64,000 nt of DNA from a bacterium (GCA_030431455.1 JAUIJE010000006.1:411182-475181); one strand, 5' to 3'; counted from the first letter of the stretch, positions 9,077-17,273 are shown. The notes: a model not told the origin generated them from the letters alone. Numbers and translations: made by a program.

Positions 9077-9676
9077 ATGGGCTCACGGCAAAACCCGCGC
9101 GAAGCGTTTTGCCGGCTGCTCATCACCGACGAGGCCGCGGCCTTGGCCCGTGGCCGTTCGGTGGCGGGGCACATCCAAGCCGCGCGCCTGCCCCCCGGCT
9201 GCGCCATCCTGTGGCGGGACAAGCACACCCCAGAAAAAGACCTCGCGCCCGTGGCCCGGGCGGTGGCCGCGGCCTGCCGGGCCCGGGGCGTGCCCATGCT
9301 TGTGCACAACCACATTGGCCTCGCCCCCGAGGTGGGCGCGGCCGGCCTGCATCTGTCCAGCGACCGCGACCCCGAAAAGGCCCGGCGCCAGCTGCCGCCC
9401 GGCATGTGGCTCGGCCAGAGCCTGCACCGCGGGGACGAGGGCCGCGCGCGCGCACCGCTCGATTACGTGACCGTGGCCCCGGTGTTCGCGCCTTTGTCCA
9501 AGCCCGAGGACGTGCGCCCGCCGCTCGGGCTCGACGGCCTGCGCACCTTTTGCGCGGCCGCGGCGGTGCCGGTCTACGCCCTCGGGGGCATCGAGCGTGA
9601 AGCCCAGCACGCCGCGAGCGTGTCCACGGGGGCCGCCGGCACCGCGGTGCTCTCCGCGTGGTTTGTCGCGCCCTGA
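9077..9676 (+). CDS. thiE: ThiE-like thiamine phosphate synthase
   Basis: 199 residues of TIM-barrel type. Segments typical of ThiE/TenI are HNHIGLAPEVGAAGLHLSS, GQSLHRGDEGRARA, DYVTVAPVFAPLSKPE and VYALGGI, with the late Gly-rich phosphate loop weakly conserved. It would join HMP-PP and thiazole phosphate. The position directly after thiC (29 bases) and a GAGAGAGG ribosome site support the start at 9077. TenI-like isomerases share the fold, so a ThiE versus TenI role is not settled by sequence reading alone. Confidence 0.78.
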   Translation: MGSRQNPREAFCRLLITDEAAALARGRSVAGHIQAARLPPGCAILWRDKHTPEKDLAPVARAVAAACRARGVPMLVHNHIGLAPEVGAAGLHLSSDRDPEKARRQLPPGMWLGQSLHRGDEGRARAPLDYVTVAPVFAPLSKPEDVRPPLGLDGLRTFCAAAAVPVYALGGIEREAQHAASVSTGAAGTAVLSAWFVAP

Positions 9677-9697
9677 GGGCGTGGTACGTCCCGCCCC

Positions 9698-10753
9698 ATG
9701 AACACCTCCCGCAAAAACCTGGTCTCCGCCGTCGGTGCGCTGTGCACCATGTGGTTGCTCGCCGCTTGCGAAGGCCCCATGCCCCTGCACATGAGCGAGG
9801 TGGCCATCGCGCTCACCCCCGCGGACGTGACCGTGACGATGTCACTGCACGACTTGGTGTACGGGGACAAAAGCGATGAGCTGAGCCGGTTTGTGTCCAT
9901 GGCCGGCATGGTCAGCCCCGAGCGGGCCTTGCCGCGGCTGCAGGCCAAAGGGGGATACCGGTGGATCAAGAAGTTCGCGCGGTATGAGCTCGCGCCCCAG
10001 GGGGCGGGTCTGGATCTCACCCTCGGGTTGGTCGCGGACCGGTCCACCTTCGATGCGTGCGCCGCGCGGCTCTGCGCGCTGGGGGGCGGCACGAAGCTGA
10101 CCGGTGACGACAAGAAGTGCGACGGCATCCCGCTCAAGCTCTGCGACGGCAAGTACCTCGCCCTCGAGGAGAAGCGGGCCGAGCCGGGCATGACCTGGCC
10201 CCAAAGCGCGGCCCGGATTGTGCTGTCTGGCGACGTGCCGAAGGCCCGGACCCCCCAGCAGATCTCGGCCCGCGACGCCTATGCACAGTTTGTCGGTCCC
10301 GGGGCCAAAGATGCGCTCGCCACCGCGGACTGGATCGAACAGTACGCCCAGGCCTTCGTCGAGGGGGACGTGGCCCGGTGCAAAAAACTCGACCAACAAG
10401 AGCAGCGCCTGTCGGACGAGTGGGCCAACCTGCGCGAGGCCCAGCGCAAGCGCTTGCGGCTGGGCGCGGTCCACGCCCTGCTCGAGGCGTTCGACCCCGA
10501 ACACTTGCAGGAGCCCCCCGGGGCGTATACGGACAGCTTCGCCACCGCCCCCGCCTACGAGGACGTGCTCCCGAGCCGGGTACCCCCGGCGACGTTGATG
10601 GCCCTGCGCGCGGCCTATGAAATTGGATGGCGCGCCCCCGACCCGGCGCTGTCCGAACGCCTGCGCGCGGCGTGCGATCTGTCCGTGTCCCGCCGGCACG
10701 ACGAGGTGCGCTCCTTTTGCGCCCTGCTCGCGCCCCCCCCGCCGAACCGCTGA
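9698..10753 (+). CDS. Hypothetical lipoprotein
   Basis: 351 residues. A signal peptide with lipobox LLAAC places the lipidated Cys near residue 25, so it is a predicted envelope lipoprotein. The rest has no recognisable family. It has a helical middle (residues about 200-270, rich in Glu, Arg and Leu) and several Cys pairs (CAARLC, KKCDGIPLKLC). It begins 21 bases after thiE on the same strand and could be co-transcribed, though no thiamine role is implied. It converges with yedK, leaving 3 bases between stops. Confidence 0.7.
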   Translation: MNTSRKNLVSAVGALCTMWLLAACEGPMPLHMSEVAIALTPADVTVTMSLHDLVYGDKSDELSRFVSMAGMVSPERALPRLQAKGGYRWIKKFARYELAPQGAGLDLTLGLVADRSTFDACAARLCALGGGTKLTGDDKKCDGIPLKLCDGKYLALEEKRAEPGMTWPQSAARIVLSGDVPKARTPQQISARDAYAQFVGPGAKDALATADWIEQYAQAFVEGDVARCKKLDQQEQRLSDEWANLREAQRKRLRLGAVHALLEAFDPEHLQEPPGAYTDSFATAPAYEDVLPSRVPPATLMALRAAYEIGWRAPDPALSERLRAACDLSVSRRHDEVRSFCALLAPPPPNR

Positions 10754-10756
10754 GCG

Positions 10757-11425
10757 CTATTCGTCCTCCACCGGGTCGAGGCACTCCTCGCCCTGGTGGC
10801 GCACGTTGTTGACGTACTTGCTGACCTCGAAGGTCTCGAGCACGTCGTTGGCCGCGGGGGCCATGAGGTCGATGAGCGCGGGCAGCGGCGCGCTCTTGTC
10901 GAGCCAGAGCTTTTGCAGCTCGGGCTCGAGCACGACGGGCATGCGGTTGTGCACCTCGGCGCAGAGATCGTTGGCCGCGCAGGTCAGCACCGTGCAGGTC
11001 TCGATGTCGAACGCTTTGTTGTAGCCCCAAATGCCGGCCATCGCGAGGGGCTGGCCGTCGGCGCGGCGGTACACAAACGGGCGCTTGTTGGTCTTGCTCT
11101 CGCGCAGCCACTCGTAAAAGCCGTCGAACACCACCAGGCAACGGCGCTTTTCAAACCCGGACTTGAACATGCGCTTTTCATGCACGGTCTCGCTCTTGGC
11201 GTTGGTGACCATAAACGGCCGCTTGCCCTCGTCTTTGACCCAGGGCGGAATCAGCCCCCAGTGCAGGCCCACCAGCTCGCGCCCCTCGTCGCTGGGCCGC
11301 ACCGCCGCGACCTCGGTGGTCGGCGCAATGTTATAGCGCGCGTCATCGGCCCCCATGTTGTCGAGGGCGTTGAACACCTGGGCGAGCTTGGCCGACGGGG
11401 TCTTGCGGTAGGCGCGTCCACACAT
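10757..11425 (-). CDS. yedK: SRAP-family abasic-site protein (YedK/HMCES)
   Basis: 222 residues beginning MCGRAY; in this family Cys2 forms a thiazolidine crosslink with abasic sites in single-stranded DNA. Other signatures are FDGFYEWL, the NAKSE segment, and HNRMPVVL carrying the catalytic His. Length matches YedK. It protects stalled replication forks and is often associated with the SOS response, but no clear SOS box is seen upstream. Confidence 0.93.
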   Translation of the reverse strand: MCGRAYRKTPSAKLAQVFNALDNMGADDARYNIAPTTEVAAVRPSDEGRELVGLHWGLIPPWVKDEGKRPFMVTNAKSETVHEKRMFKSGFEKRRCLVVFDGFYEWLRESKTNKRPFVYRRADGQPLAMAGIWGYNKAFDIETCTVLTCAANDLCAEVHNRMPVVLEPELQKLWLDKSAPLPALIDLMAPAANDVLETFEVSKYVNNVRHQGEECLDPVEDE

Positions 11426-11537
11426 GGCGACAGGCTAACCACCCCGGGCCCCCTGTGACCATCCCCACAGCGCGGCCGCGCGGGCAAAATGTCTGGCCCC
11501 CGAACACGTCCAAGCGCCCGGTTGCGACGGAGGTTGT

Positions 11538-12095
11538 ATGTGGAGTCTCTTGCTCCTGGGGGCGTTGTCGACGCCGGCCCAGGCCGAACCGGCCCCCGCG
11601 GTGGTGGCGTGGCGGCAGGACGATGGGTTGGCCCTGCTCCGGCTCGGGGGCGGTGACCCCGGCCACGGACAGCGGTTCAAGCTGGTGCGCGACGACGAGG
11701 TCCTCGACCTCACCCCGCTGGAGGCCGCCAGCCTCACCGGCCACGACGACATCGCGCAGAAGATCGTCGCCTTTCAGGCCGGCCAGATCGTGCTCGCCAG
11801 CACCAGCATCGTCGCCGTCACCGGCTTGAGCGTCGTGGCCCTGGCCGGGGGGATGATGCTGTTGATGCCGGTGGTCGACCCCGCCCTCGACACCGGCTTG
11901 CCCCGCGAACCCTTGGCCCTCGGCACCGCGGGCGCGGCGCTGGGCATGGCCGCGGTGATGGGCGTCTCTGCCGCCGGGGGGGCTTTGCTGTTTCACCTCG
12001 TCGCGCCCACCGAGGAGGAAATGTCCTCGATGAGCGGGGTGGCCTATCTCGGCGATGGCGATCTGAAGCTCACCCAAACCATTCCCTGTGAATAG
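11538..12095 (+). CDS. Small exported/membrane protein, paralog A
   Basis: 185 residues: an N-terminal signal peptide (MWSLLLLGALSTPAQA), a short soluble part, then two hydrophobic segments at roughly 85-110 and 130-155. A GGAGG ribosome site precedes the ATG. No family is recognised. The stretch LTPLEAASLTGHDD and the later EEEMSSMSGVAYL align with matching stretches in the next gene, so the two are diverged relatives sitting in tandem 11 bases apart. Confidence 0.72.
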   Translation: MWSLLLLGALSTPAQAEPAPAVVAWRQDDGLALLRLGGGDPGHGQRFKLVRDDEVLDLTPLEAASLTGHDDIAQKIVAFQAGQIVLASTSIVAVTGLSVVALAGGMMLLMPVVDPALDTGLPREPLALGTAGAALGMAAVMGVSAAGGALLFHLVAPTEEEMSSMSGVAYLGDGDLKLTQTIPCE

Positions 12096-12106
12096 CGAGG
12101 CGTTCG

Positions 12107-12631
12107 ATGTTGCTCCCCAGCTTGTCCCTGTTGGCCTCGTTGGCCGCGCACCCGCACCCCGACTGTACCCCGTGCGAAAAAGAGGTCCCGGTGCCCCGGG
12201 TGCCCGTCACCGTCGTGGCGGTGGACAAAAACATCCCCCAACAGGTCCGGGCCTGGGCCGCGGATGGCCCCGCGGCGTCGCATCTGGCGTTCTACGCCGA
12301 GACCGGGGGGCGCCGGGTCCCCATCACCCCGCTGCGCGCGATGCAGCTCGCGGGGCACAAAGACCACGCCGACGCCCTTCAGCTGGCGCACCGGTTCTCG
12401 ATGGTGCCCGACGGCCAGCTCGAGGATGAGTTCTTGGTCTACCTTGTGCGGCCGCTCGGACTTGGACCGGTGCACGTCGATGTGTGGGAAGCGGCGGGGT
12501 CTTGTTTGCTCACCGCGACCCCGGCGTTCTGGATGCGTCCGATGGTGAACAGCGGCGCGCGCTGGGTGTTCGCTCCCCGCGACGACGAGCTCAGGTCGGC
12601 TTCGGGGGTGACGTACCGTCCAACGAACTGA
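12107..12631 (+). CDS. Small exported protein, paralog B
   Basis: 174 residues with an N-terminal signal peptide and a Cys pair just after it (DCTPCEKE). It shares ITPLRAMQLAGHKDH and DDELRSASGVTY with the preceding gene, but lacks that gene's clear pair of hydrophobic helices. Function is unknown. The ribosome site is GAGG. Its 3' end overlaps the convergent cyclase gene by 41 bases. Confidence 0.68.
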   Translation: MLLPSLSLLASLAAHPHPDCTPCEKEVPVPRVPVTVVAVDKNIPQQVRAWAADGPAASHLAFYAETGGRRVPITPLRAMQLAGHKDHADALQLAHRFSMVPDGQLEDEFLVYLVRPLGLGPVHVDVWEAAGSCLLTATPAFWMRPMVNSGARWVFAPRDDELRSASGVTYRPTN

Positions 12632-13889
12632 AGAAGACGGTCTTGTCCCCGCCCATGGATTTGGCGGTGTACATCGCGCGGTCCGATTGGTCGTACAGCT
12701 CGGTCAACGAGGTCGTGTCGTCGGGGTAGATCGCCACCCCCAACGAGGCCCGCACCACGTGTTCGGCCCCGTCGTAGTCGACCGGCTGGCGCACCACCTC
12801 GACGATGCGTTGGCACACCGAGAGGATCGACTCTTCGTCCTTGGCCTCGTCGAGCAACACCGCGAACTCATCGCCCCCGAGCCGCGCGACCACGTCGTAG
12901 GGCCGCACCGAGCTCTCCAGGCGGCGGGCCACTTCCTGCAGCACCGCGTCCCCCGCCTCGTGCCCGGCGGTGTCATTGACCGCCTTGAACCCGTCGAGGT
13001 CGGCGGTCACCAAACCAAACTTCTGGCCGTGCCGCTGGGCCCGCGCCACCGCGGCCCCCATCCGGTCGTACAGGGTCGAGCGGTTGGCCACCCCGGTGAG
13101 CTGATCCAAAAACGCCAACCGGCTCAGACGCTGCTCCGCGCGTTTGCGTTGGCGGGCAAAACGAATCGAACGCCACAGGGTGCGGGGGGACAGCTCGTCC
13201 ACCGCCACGTGGTCTTGCGCCCCGAGCGCCAACGCCCCATCGGCGGTCTCCTCGTCGTTGCCAGGTCCGACCATCACCACCCCGGTGCCGCGGGCGAGGG
13301 CGCACAGCCGGCGCACCACCTCGAGCCCCTGGCCGTCCTCGAGGGACAGTTCGCTGACCACCGCGTCGAAGGCCTGGGTGAGCATGTGGTTGCTCGCTTC
13401 GTGGATGTTTTTGGCCAGGGTCACCGTCGGGGTCTGGGCGTGGGCCCGCAGGGCTTTTTCGATGGTGGTGCGGACCTTTCCCGGGGGGCCCACCACCAAC
13501 ACCGCCAGCCCCCGCACCGTGGCGGTGGCCGGGCCGAGGCTCTGCATCAGGGCTTCCCGCAGCTCCACCGCGTTCCAGGGGGCGCGCAGGGAGCCGGCGA
13601 GCTTGACCCCCCGGCTCTGGGCGTGCTCCCGGGTGTCGTCCGGGGTGGGCGAGACAATGATGCATTGGGTTTGGGGCTGGAGCAGGGTGATGTGCTGCAT
13701 CAGGGACAGGCCGTCGACGACGGGCAGCCGCAGCGGCACCACCGCGACCCGGTAGTCCCGGGCCCGGGCTTGCTGCAGCGCGGCGTGGGCGCTGTCCACG
13801 ACCACGTAGTCGATGTCGAGATCGCCGCACACCGCGGCGATCTCCTCGCTGCGGCGGGGGCTTTGTTCGACAAAAAGCAACGAACGCAC
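12591..13889 (-). CDS. Diguanylate cyclase with two degenerate receiver domains
   Basis: 432 residues, GTG start. Receiver-like domain 1 (1-118) has Pro at position 52, where the phosphoacceptor Asp should be (AVVPLRLPVVDG). Receiver-like domain 2 (about 125-245) has Glu180 at that place (VVSELSLEDG), a phosphomimetic substitution. The GGDEF domain (about 258-425) is complete, with GGDEF at 338-342 and an allosteric I-site RPYD at 329-332, so it should make c-di-GMP and be product-inhibited. Both receivers probably act as protein-interaction or constitutive modules; that part is inference. Confidence 0.9.
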   Translation of the reverse strand: MRSLLFVEQSPRRSEEIAAVCGDLDIDYVVVDSAHAALQQARARDYRVAVVPLRLPVVDGLSLMQHITLLQPQTQCIIVSPTPDDTREHAQSRGVKLAGSLRAPWNAVELREALMQSLGPATATVRGLAVLVVGPPGKVRTTIEKALRAHAQTPTVTLAKNIHEASNHMLTQAFDAVVSELSLEDGQGLEVVRRLCALARGTGVVMVGPGNDEETADGALALGAQDHVAVDELSPRTLWRSIRFARQRKRAEQRLSRLAFLDQLTGVANRSTLYDRMGAAVARAQRHGQKFGLVTADLDGFKAVNDTAGHEAGDAVLQEVARRLESSVRPYDVVARLGGDEFAVLLDEAKDEESILSVCQRIVEVVRQPVDYDGAEHVVRASLGVAIYPDDTTSLTELYDQSDRAMYTAKSMGGDKTVFFSSLDGTSPPKPT

Positions 13890-13944
13890 GGGTGAAGACT
13901 AGCCAGGTTGCTGGAAAGCCTCTACTTCCTCGCGCGCGGGCCGG

Positions 13945-14094
13945 TCACCAGCCGAGCTCGCCGGCGGGCTCTTCGGTCGGCCCGGCCTGGCTCTTGACCC
14001 CCCAGCGGATGGCCAGCGCCACCGCGGCGATGGCCAGGAGGAGGATGAGCACGGCCCATTTGCCAGACGTGCGGGGGGGCGATGGCTTGGTCAT
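13945..14094 (-). CDS. 49-residue single-span membrane protein
   Basis: A short frame with ATG at 14094 and a good ribosome site (GGCGGAG, about 3 bases before the start). A Pro/Ser-rich cytoplasmic N-terminus is followed by one hydrophobic helix at residues 13-30 (WAVLILLLAIAAVALAI) and a short acidic tail ending in Trp. It lies between two same-strand genes, the ferritin-like gene and the GGDEF gene. No family is recognised. Confidence 0.55.
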   Translation of the reverse strand: MTKPSPPRTSGKWAVLILLLAIAAVALAIRWGVKSQAGPTEEPAGELGW

Positions 14095-14121
14095 CGCTCC
14101 GCCGTAGCATGTTGGCCGGGC

Positions 14122-14859
14122 TCAGGCAGGCACCGTCGACAGTTGCAGATGGGCCTCGGGGGCGGTGGTCCGCAACCGCCCGATCGCCTGCAGCGCACTC
14201 CAGAACAGCCGGCGCAGCGGCGAGCGGATGATGCCGTGCTCGAGGGCGAAGGCGAGGGTGGCGCGACCGTCTTCAAAAAACGCCTCCGCCTCGAGCCGGC
14301 GGTATTCGGCCAGGGTCTCGAGCCGGGTCTGCTCGTCGGGGGCGTAGCGCTTGGCGATCGCCACGCAGTATTTGAGGTGCCGGGCCTCGTCGGCTTCGAT
14401 GCCGCCGATCATGCGGGCGGTGGCCGGGTCGCCGACCTTGGTGAACACCCGGCGCAGCTGGCCGAACTGCGTCGTGGCCCGCTCCTCGATCACCTGCAGC
14501 AACACGTAGGCCTTCATGACCTGGATGTCCTCGGTGACGTCCTCGTTGAAGAACCCGAGCTTCCTGTCGAGGCGGTGCAACAGAGACATCTCCACCGGGC
14601 GTTTGAGGATCTCGACCCCCTGGCGATCCGCGGCCTCCAGGTACATGGCCTCGTGGCGTTCTTCGTCTTCCTTGTGGATGGTGATCAGCTTGGCCAGCTT
14701 CTCGTCGTCGACGTACTTGAGCAGGTGGTCGAAGATCATGAGCTCGCCGCCGCCGCCGCCTTCGGCCTCCGCGAGCTGGTAGAGCAAAAAGGCGCGGCCT
14801 TCGGGGCTGTCGGCCATGTGGGTGGTGGCGAGTTCGCTCAGTCGGCTGTGCAGGTCCAT
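14122..14859 (-). CDS. Ferritin-like (diiron four-helix) protein
   Basis: 245 residues, mostly helical. Two ExxH pairs, EERH (residues about 65-68) and EARH (about 158-161), with carboxylates on the partner helices (AEAEG and VIEER), fit a ferritin-like diiron site. It has no signal peptide, so it is cytosolic. The ribosome site AAGGAG is good. A TetR-type operator lies 18 bases upstream of the start. The gene is transcribed in the same direction as the TetR gene before it, so it is the likely target. The reaction (oxidase, hydroxylase or metal storage) is not determined. Confidence 0.7.
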   Translation of the reverse strand: MDLHSRLSELATTHMADSPEGRAFLLYQLAEAEGGGGGELMIFDHLLKYVDDEKLAKLITIHKEDEERHEAMYLEAADRQGVEILKRPVEMSLLHRLDRKLGFFNEDVTEDIQVMKAYVLLQVIEERATTQFGQLRRVFTKVGDPATARMIGGIEADEARHLKYCVAIAKRYAPDEQTRLETLAEYRRLEAEAFFEDGRATLAFALEHGIIRSPLRRLFWSALQAIGRLRTTAPEAHLQLSTVPA

Positions 14860-14877
14860 GTGTCGTCTCCTTCAAAA

Positions 14878-14900
14878 TGACCAGAATGGTTTTGTGGTCA
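14878..14900. promoter_or_regulatory. TetR operator before the ferritin-like gene
   Basis: Inverted repeat TGACC-N13-GGTCA, extended to ATGACCA and TGGTCAT arms (14877-14901). The same TGACC-N13-GGTCA pattern and the shared left half TGACCAnAATG recur before the TetR gene at 15519-15541, which strongly suggests one regulator binds both. Confidence 0.7.
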
Positions 14901-14917
14901 TGGGTGGGCAAAAAAAA

Positions 14918-15514
14918 TCAAGGGCTCCCCGGGCGCGGCTTGAGGCCGTCCAGGATCAGGGCGAAGCCGATCTGGGCGCGGGTGGCCATCACCTCCTGGG
15001 CGTCGATCGCCCCCTTGAGGTGGAACATCAACGTGGCCACGTGCATGTCGAGCAGCAGGTGGGCCACCTGGGTGAGGTCGAGGTCGTCGCGGAACCGGCC
15101 TTGGCGAATGCCGATGCGCAGAATCTCGAGAAGGTTGGTCACGCAGACCTGGCGCAACTCGGAAAACCGCTCGCGCAGCTTGGGGAGCATGTCGTCGAAC
15201 TCCCCGGTGAGCAGGCCTTTGATCAGCGGGCGCGCGTCGAGCTCAAAAAACGAGCGGCTCGCCTCCTCGAACAAGAGCTCCTCGGCGGGCCGGGCGGGGT
15301 CGATGTGCACCGCGCTCTCCGCGTTCCAGTCGCGGATCTCCTTGAGCAGCACCTCGTAGAACAGGTCGGCCTTGGACTTGGTCGCGAGATAGACCGTGCC
15401 CTTGGCCACCCCCGCCTTTTGCGCCACATCGTCGATCGACGTCTTCTTGAACCCGAAGTGGGTGAAGAGGTCGCAGGCGGCGGCCAGAATCTCGGAGCGT
15501 TTTTCCCGGTCCAC
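14918..15514 (-). CDS. TetR/AcrR-family repressor
   Basis: 198 residues, GTG start. The TetR_N domain covers about residues 6-52 (IDDVAQKAGVAKGTVYLATKSK); the rest is the helical ligand domain. Its start codon is next to an inverted repeat matching one in front of the downstream ferritin-like gene, so it probably controls itself and that gene. The inducer is unknown. Confidence 0.9.
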   Translation of the reverse strand: MDREKRSEILAAACDLFTHFGFKKTSIDDVAQKAGVAKGTVYLATKSKADLFYEVLLKEIRDWNAESAVHIDPARPAEELLFEEASRSFFELDARPLIKGLLTGEFDDMLPKLRERFSELRQVCVTNLLEILRIGIRQGRFRDDLDLTQVAHLLLDMHVATLMFHLKGAIDAQEVMATRAQIGFALILDGLKPRPGSP

Positions 15515-15518
15515 GCCA

Positions 15519-15541
15519 TGACCATAATGCTGATCCGGTCA
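15519..15541. promoter_or_regulatory. TetR operator (autoregulatory)
   Basis: TGACC (15519-15523) and GGTCA (15537-15541) are separated by 13 bases, the same spacing as the site at 14878-14900. It lies 5 bases upstream of the GTG start of the TetR gene. Confidence 0.65.
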
Positions 15542-15579
15542 GCGGTCAACCGGCCCTGTCCCGCGATCTGTCTGCGCAA

Positions 15580-15601
15580 CAGTTAGGTGTTGACCTAACT
15601 G
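15580..15601. promoter_or_regulatory. ArsR operator overlapping a promoter
   Basis: A perfect inverted repeat with 9-bp arms (CAGTTAGGT and ACCTAACTG) around GTTG. It contains a -35-like TTGACC (15590-15595). A -10-like TAGAGA follows at 15614-15619 with an 18-base spacer. That would start transcription at about the ATG at 15626, giving a leaderless message, and repressor binding would block the -35. Confidence 0.65.
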
Positions 15602-15625
15602 TTTGCCGTCGGCTAGAGATTGTCC

Positions 15626-15976
15626 ATGGGCGCAGAGAGCAATGTCGTCGATCAAATCTTTCGGGCGCTGTCCGATCCCACCCGCCGCGCGGTGGTGGCC
15701 CGGCTGGCCCTCGGCCCGGCCGCGACCAAGGACCTGTTCGCCCCGTTCGACATGTCGCTGCCGTCGTTCGTGCAGCACATGGGGGTGCTGGAGGATTGCG
15801 GCATGGTGCGATCGGAAAAGCAGGGCCGGGTCCGCACCTATGCATTGGTGCCGGCCCAGCTCCAGCACGCCGAGGATTGGCTCGCCACCCAGCGTGACCT
15901 GTGGGAGCGGCGACTGGACCAGCTCGACGCCCACCTGCTCGCGATGAAAGCGGAAGAAGAGGACAACAACCGATGA
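15626..15976 (+). CDS. ArsR-family winged-helix regulator
   Basis: 116 residues. The winged HTH core (ALSDPTRRAVVARLALGPAATKDL, then FVQHMGVLEDCGMVRSEKQGR) matches the ArsR branch usually paired with SRPBCC/AHSA1 genes. The metal-site CxC motif of true metal sensors is absent. ATG at 15626 is preferred over an upstream TTG at 15620. The gene overlaps the next by ATGA and has a strong inverted repeat upstream, consistent with autorepression. Confidence 0.88.
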   Translation: MGAESNVVDQIFRALSDPTRRAVVARLALGPAATKDLFAPFDMSLPSFVQHMGVLEDCGMVRSEKQGRVRTYALVPAQLQHAEDWLATQRDLWERRLDQLDAHLLAMKAEEEDNNR

Positions 15977-16455
15977 GCCAAGAACCCGACCTGCGCATCA
16001 ACCCCGAGCTGGACCTGGTGCTCGACCGCGTCGTCGACGTGCCCCCGCGTTTGGTGTGGCGCGCCTGGACCGAAGCCGAACAGTTGAAGAAGTGGTTCGT
16101 GCCCCGTCCCTGGACCATCCCCGAGGCGAGCGTGGACCTGCGCCCGGGCGGCATGTTCCGCACCGTGATGCAAAATCCCGAGGGCGAGCGGTTCCCCAAC
16201 GAGGGCTGTTACCTCGAGATCGTGCCCGAGCGGCGCTTGGTCTGGACCGACGCCTTGACCGAGGGGTATCGCCCCGCGGGCGCGGGGTTCATGACCGCCA
16301 CGCTGCACCTGTTCGCCGAGGGGGCGGGCACCCGGTACGTGGCGGTGGCCCAGCACGCTGACCCCGAGACCCGGGCCAAGCACGAAGAGATGGGCTTTGT
16401 CGAGGGGTGGGGCACATGCCTGACCCAACTCGTTGAATTGGTGAAGAGCTGGTGA
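15973..16455 (+). CDS. SRPBCC (AHSA1-type) ligand-binding protein
   Basis: 160 residues with the AHSA1/START-like pattern: VDVPPRLVWRAWTEAEQLKKWFVP near the N-terminus and GMFRTVMQNPEGERFPNEGCYLEI in the beta sheet. The terminal helix contains FVEGWGTCLTQLVELV. The family forms a hydrophobic cavity. Start and stop overlap both neighbours (ATGA before, GTGA after), making a tight three-gene operon. Confidence 0.88.
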   Translation: MSQEPDLRINPELDLVLDRVVDVPPRLVWRAWTEAEQLKKWFVPRPWTIPEASVDLRPGGMFRTVMQNPEGERFPNEGCYLEIVPERRLVWTDALTEGYRPAGAGFMTATLHLFAEGAGTRYVAVAQHADPETRAKHEEMGFVEGWGTCLTQLVELVKSW

Positions 16456-17273
16456 GCACCAAGTTGAACATGCAGCACGCGGTGTCCGCCGACGGCACCC
16501 GCATCGCCTACAGCACCCTGGGCCAAGGCCCGACGGTGGTTCTTGTCGACGGGGCGCTCTGTCGTCGGGGGTTTGGCCCGGCCAAGCCCCTGGCCGAGAA
16601 GCTGCAGGACCGCTTCCGGGTGGTGTTCTACGACCGGCGCGGCCGGGGCGACAGCGAGCCCGGCCCCGGCTGCGACGTCGACCGCGAGGTGCAAGACCTG
16701 CAGGCGGTGATCGCGGCGGTGGGGGGCGATGTCTTCCTTTACGGCACGTCGTCGGGGGCGATGCTCGCGGCCCGGGCGGTGGCCGCGGGCACCGAGGTGA
16801 AAAAGCTCGTCCTGCACGAACCGCCCCTGGCCCTGGACGGCACCCACGTGCCACAGCCGCCCGACCTGCCCGCGCGCATCGACCAGGCCATCGCCGAGGA
16901 CCGCCGAGGCGATGCGGTGGCGCTGTTCATGAAATCGGTGGGGGTGCCGGCGTTCGGGCGGTTCATGATGAAGCTCATCCCCGGGGTGTGGTCGGGGTTG
17001 ACCCCGTCGGCGCACACCCTGCCGCACGATTTTGCCCTCCTCGGCGACACCCAGCGCGGGGGGCCGTTGCCCGAGGACCTGGTGGAGAGCTTTCGGCGCA
17101 TCGACGTGCCCACCCGGCTGATGGTGGGCGGCAAAAGCCCGCCTTGGATGCACCACACCGTGAAGCGGCTGGCGGAAGAAATCGCGCACAGCGACGTGGT
17201 GGAGCTCGCCAAGCAGCAACACAATGTCTCGCCCCAGGCCATGGCCCCCGCGTTGGCGTGCTTTTTTGCCTGA
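16452..17273 (+). CDS. Alpha/beta hydrolase
   Basis: 273 residues, GTG start overlapping the previous TGA. The fold is visible from GQGPTVVLVDGALCRRGFGP (oxyanion side), YDRRGRGDSE, and the nucleophile elbow YGTSSGAMLA (Ser in GxSxG). The catalytic His is probably the one in QQHNVSPQ close to the C-terminus. Substrate is unknown; co-transcription with an SRPBCC protein suggests a shared hydrophobic ligand. Confidence 0.87.
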   Translation: MSTKLNMQHAVSADGTRIAYSTLGQGPTVVLVDGALCRRGFGPAKPLAEKLQDRFRVVFYDRRGRGDSEPGPGCDVDREVQDLQAVIAAVGGDVFLYGTSSGAMLAARAVAAGTEVKKLVLHEPPLALDGTHVPQPPDLPARIDQAIAEDRRGDAVALFMKSVGVPAFGRFMMKLIPGVWSGLTPSAHTLPHDFALLGDTQRGGPLPEDLVESFRRIDVPTRLMVGGKSPPWMHHTVKRLAEEIAHSDVVELAKQQHNVSPQAMAPALACFFA

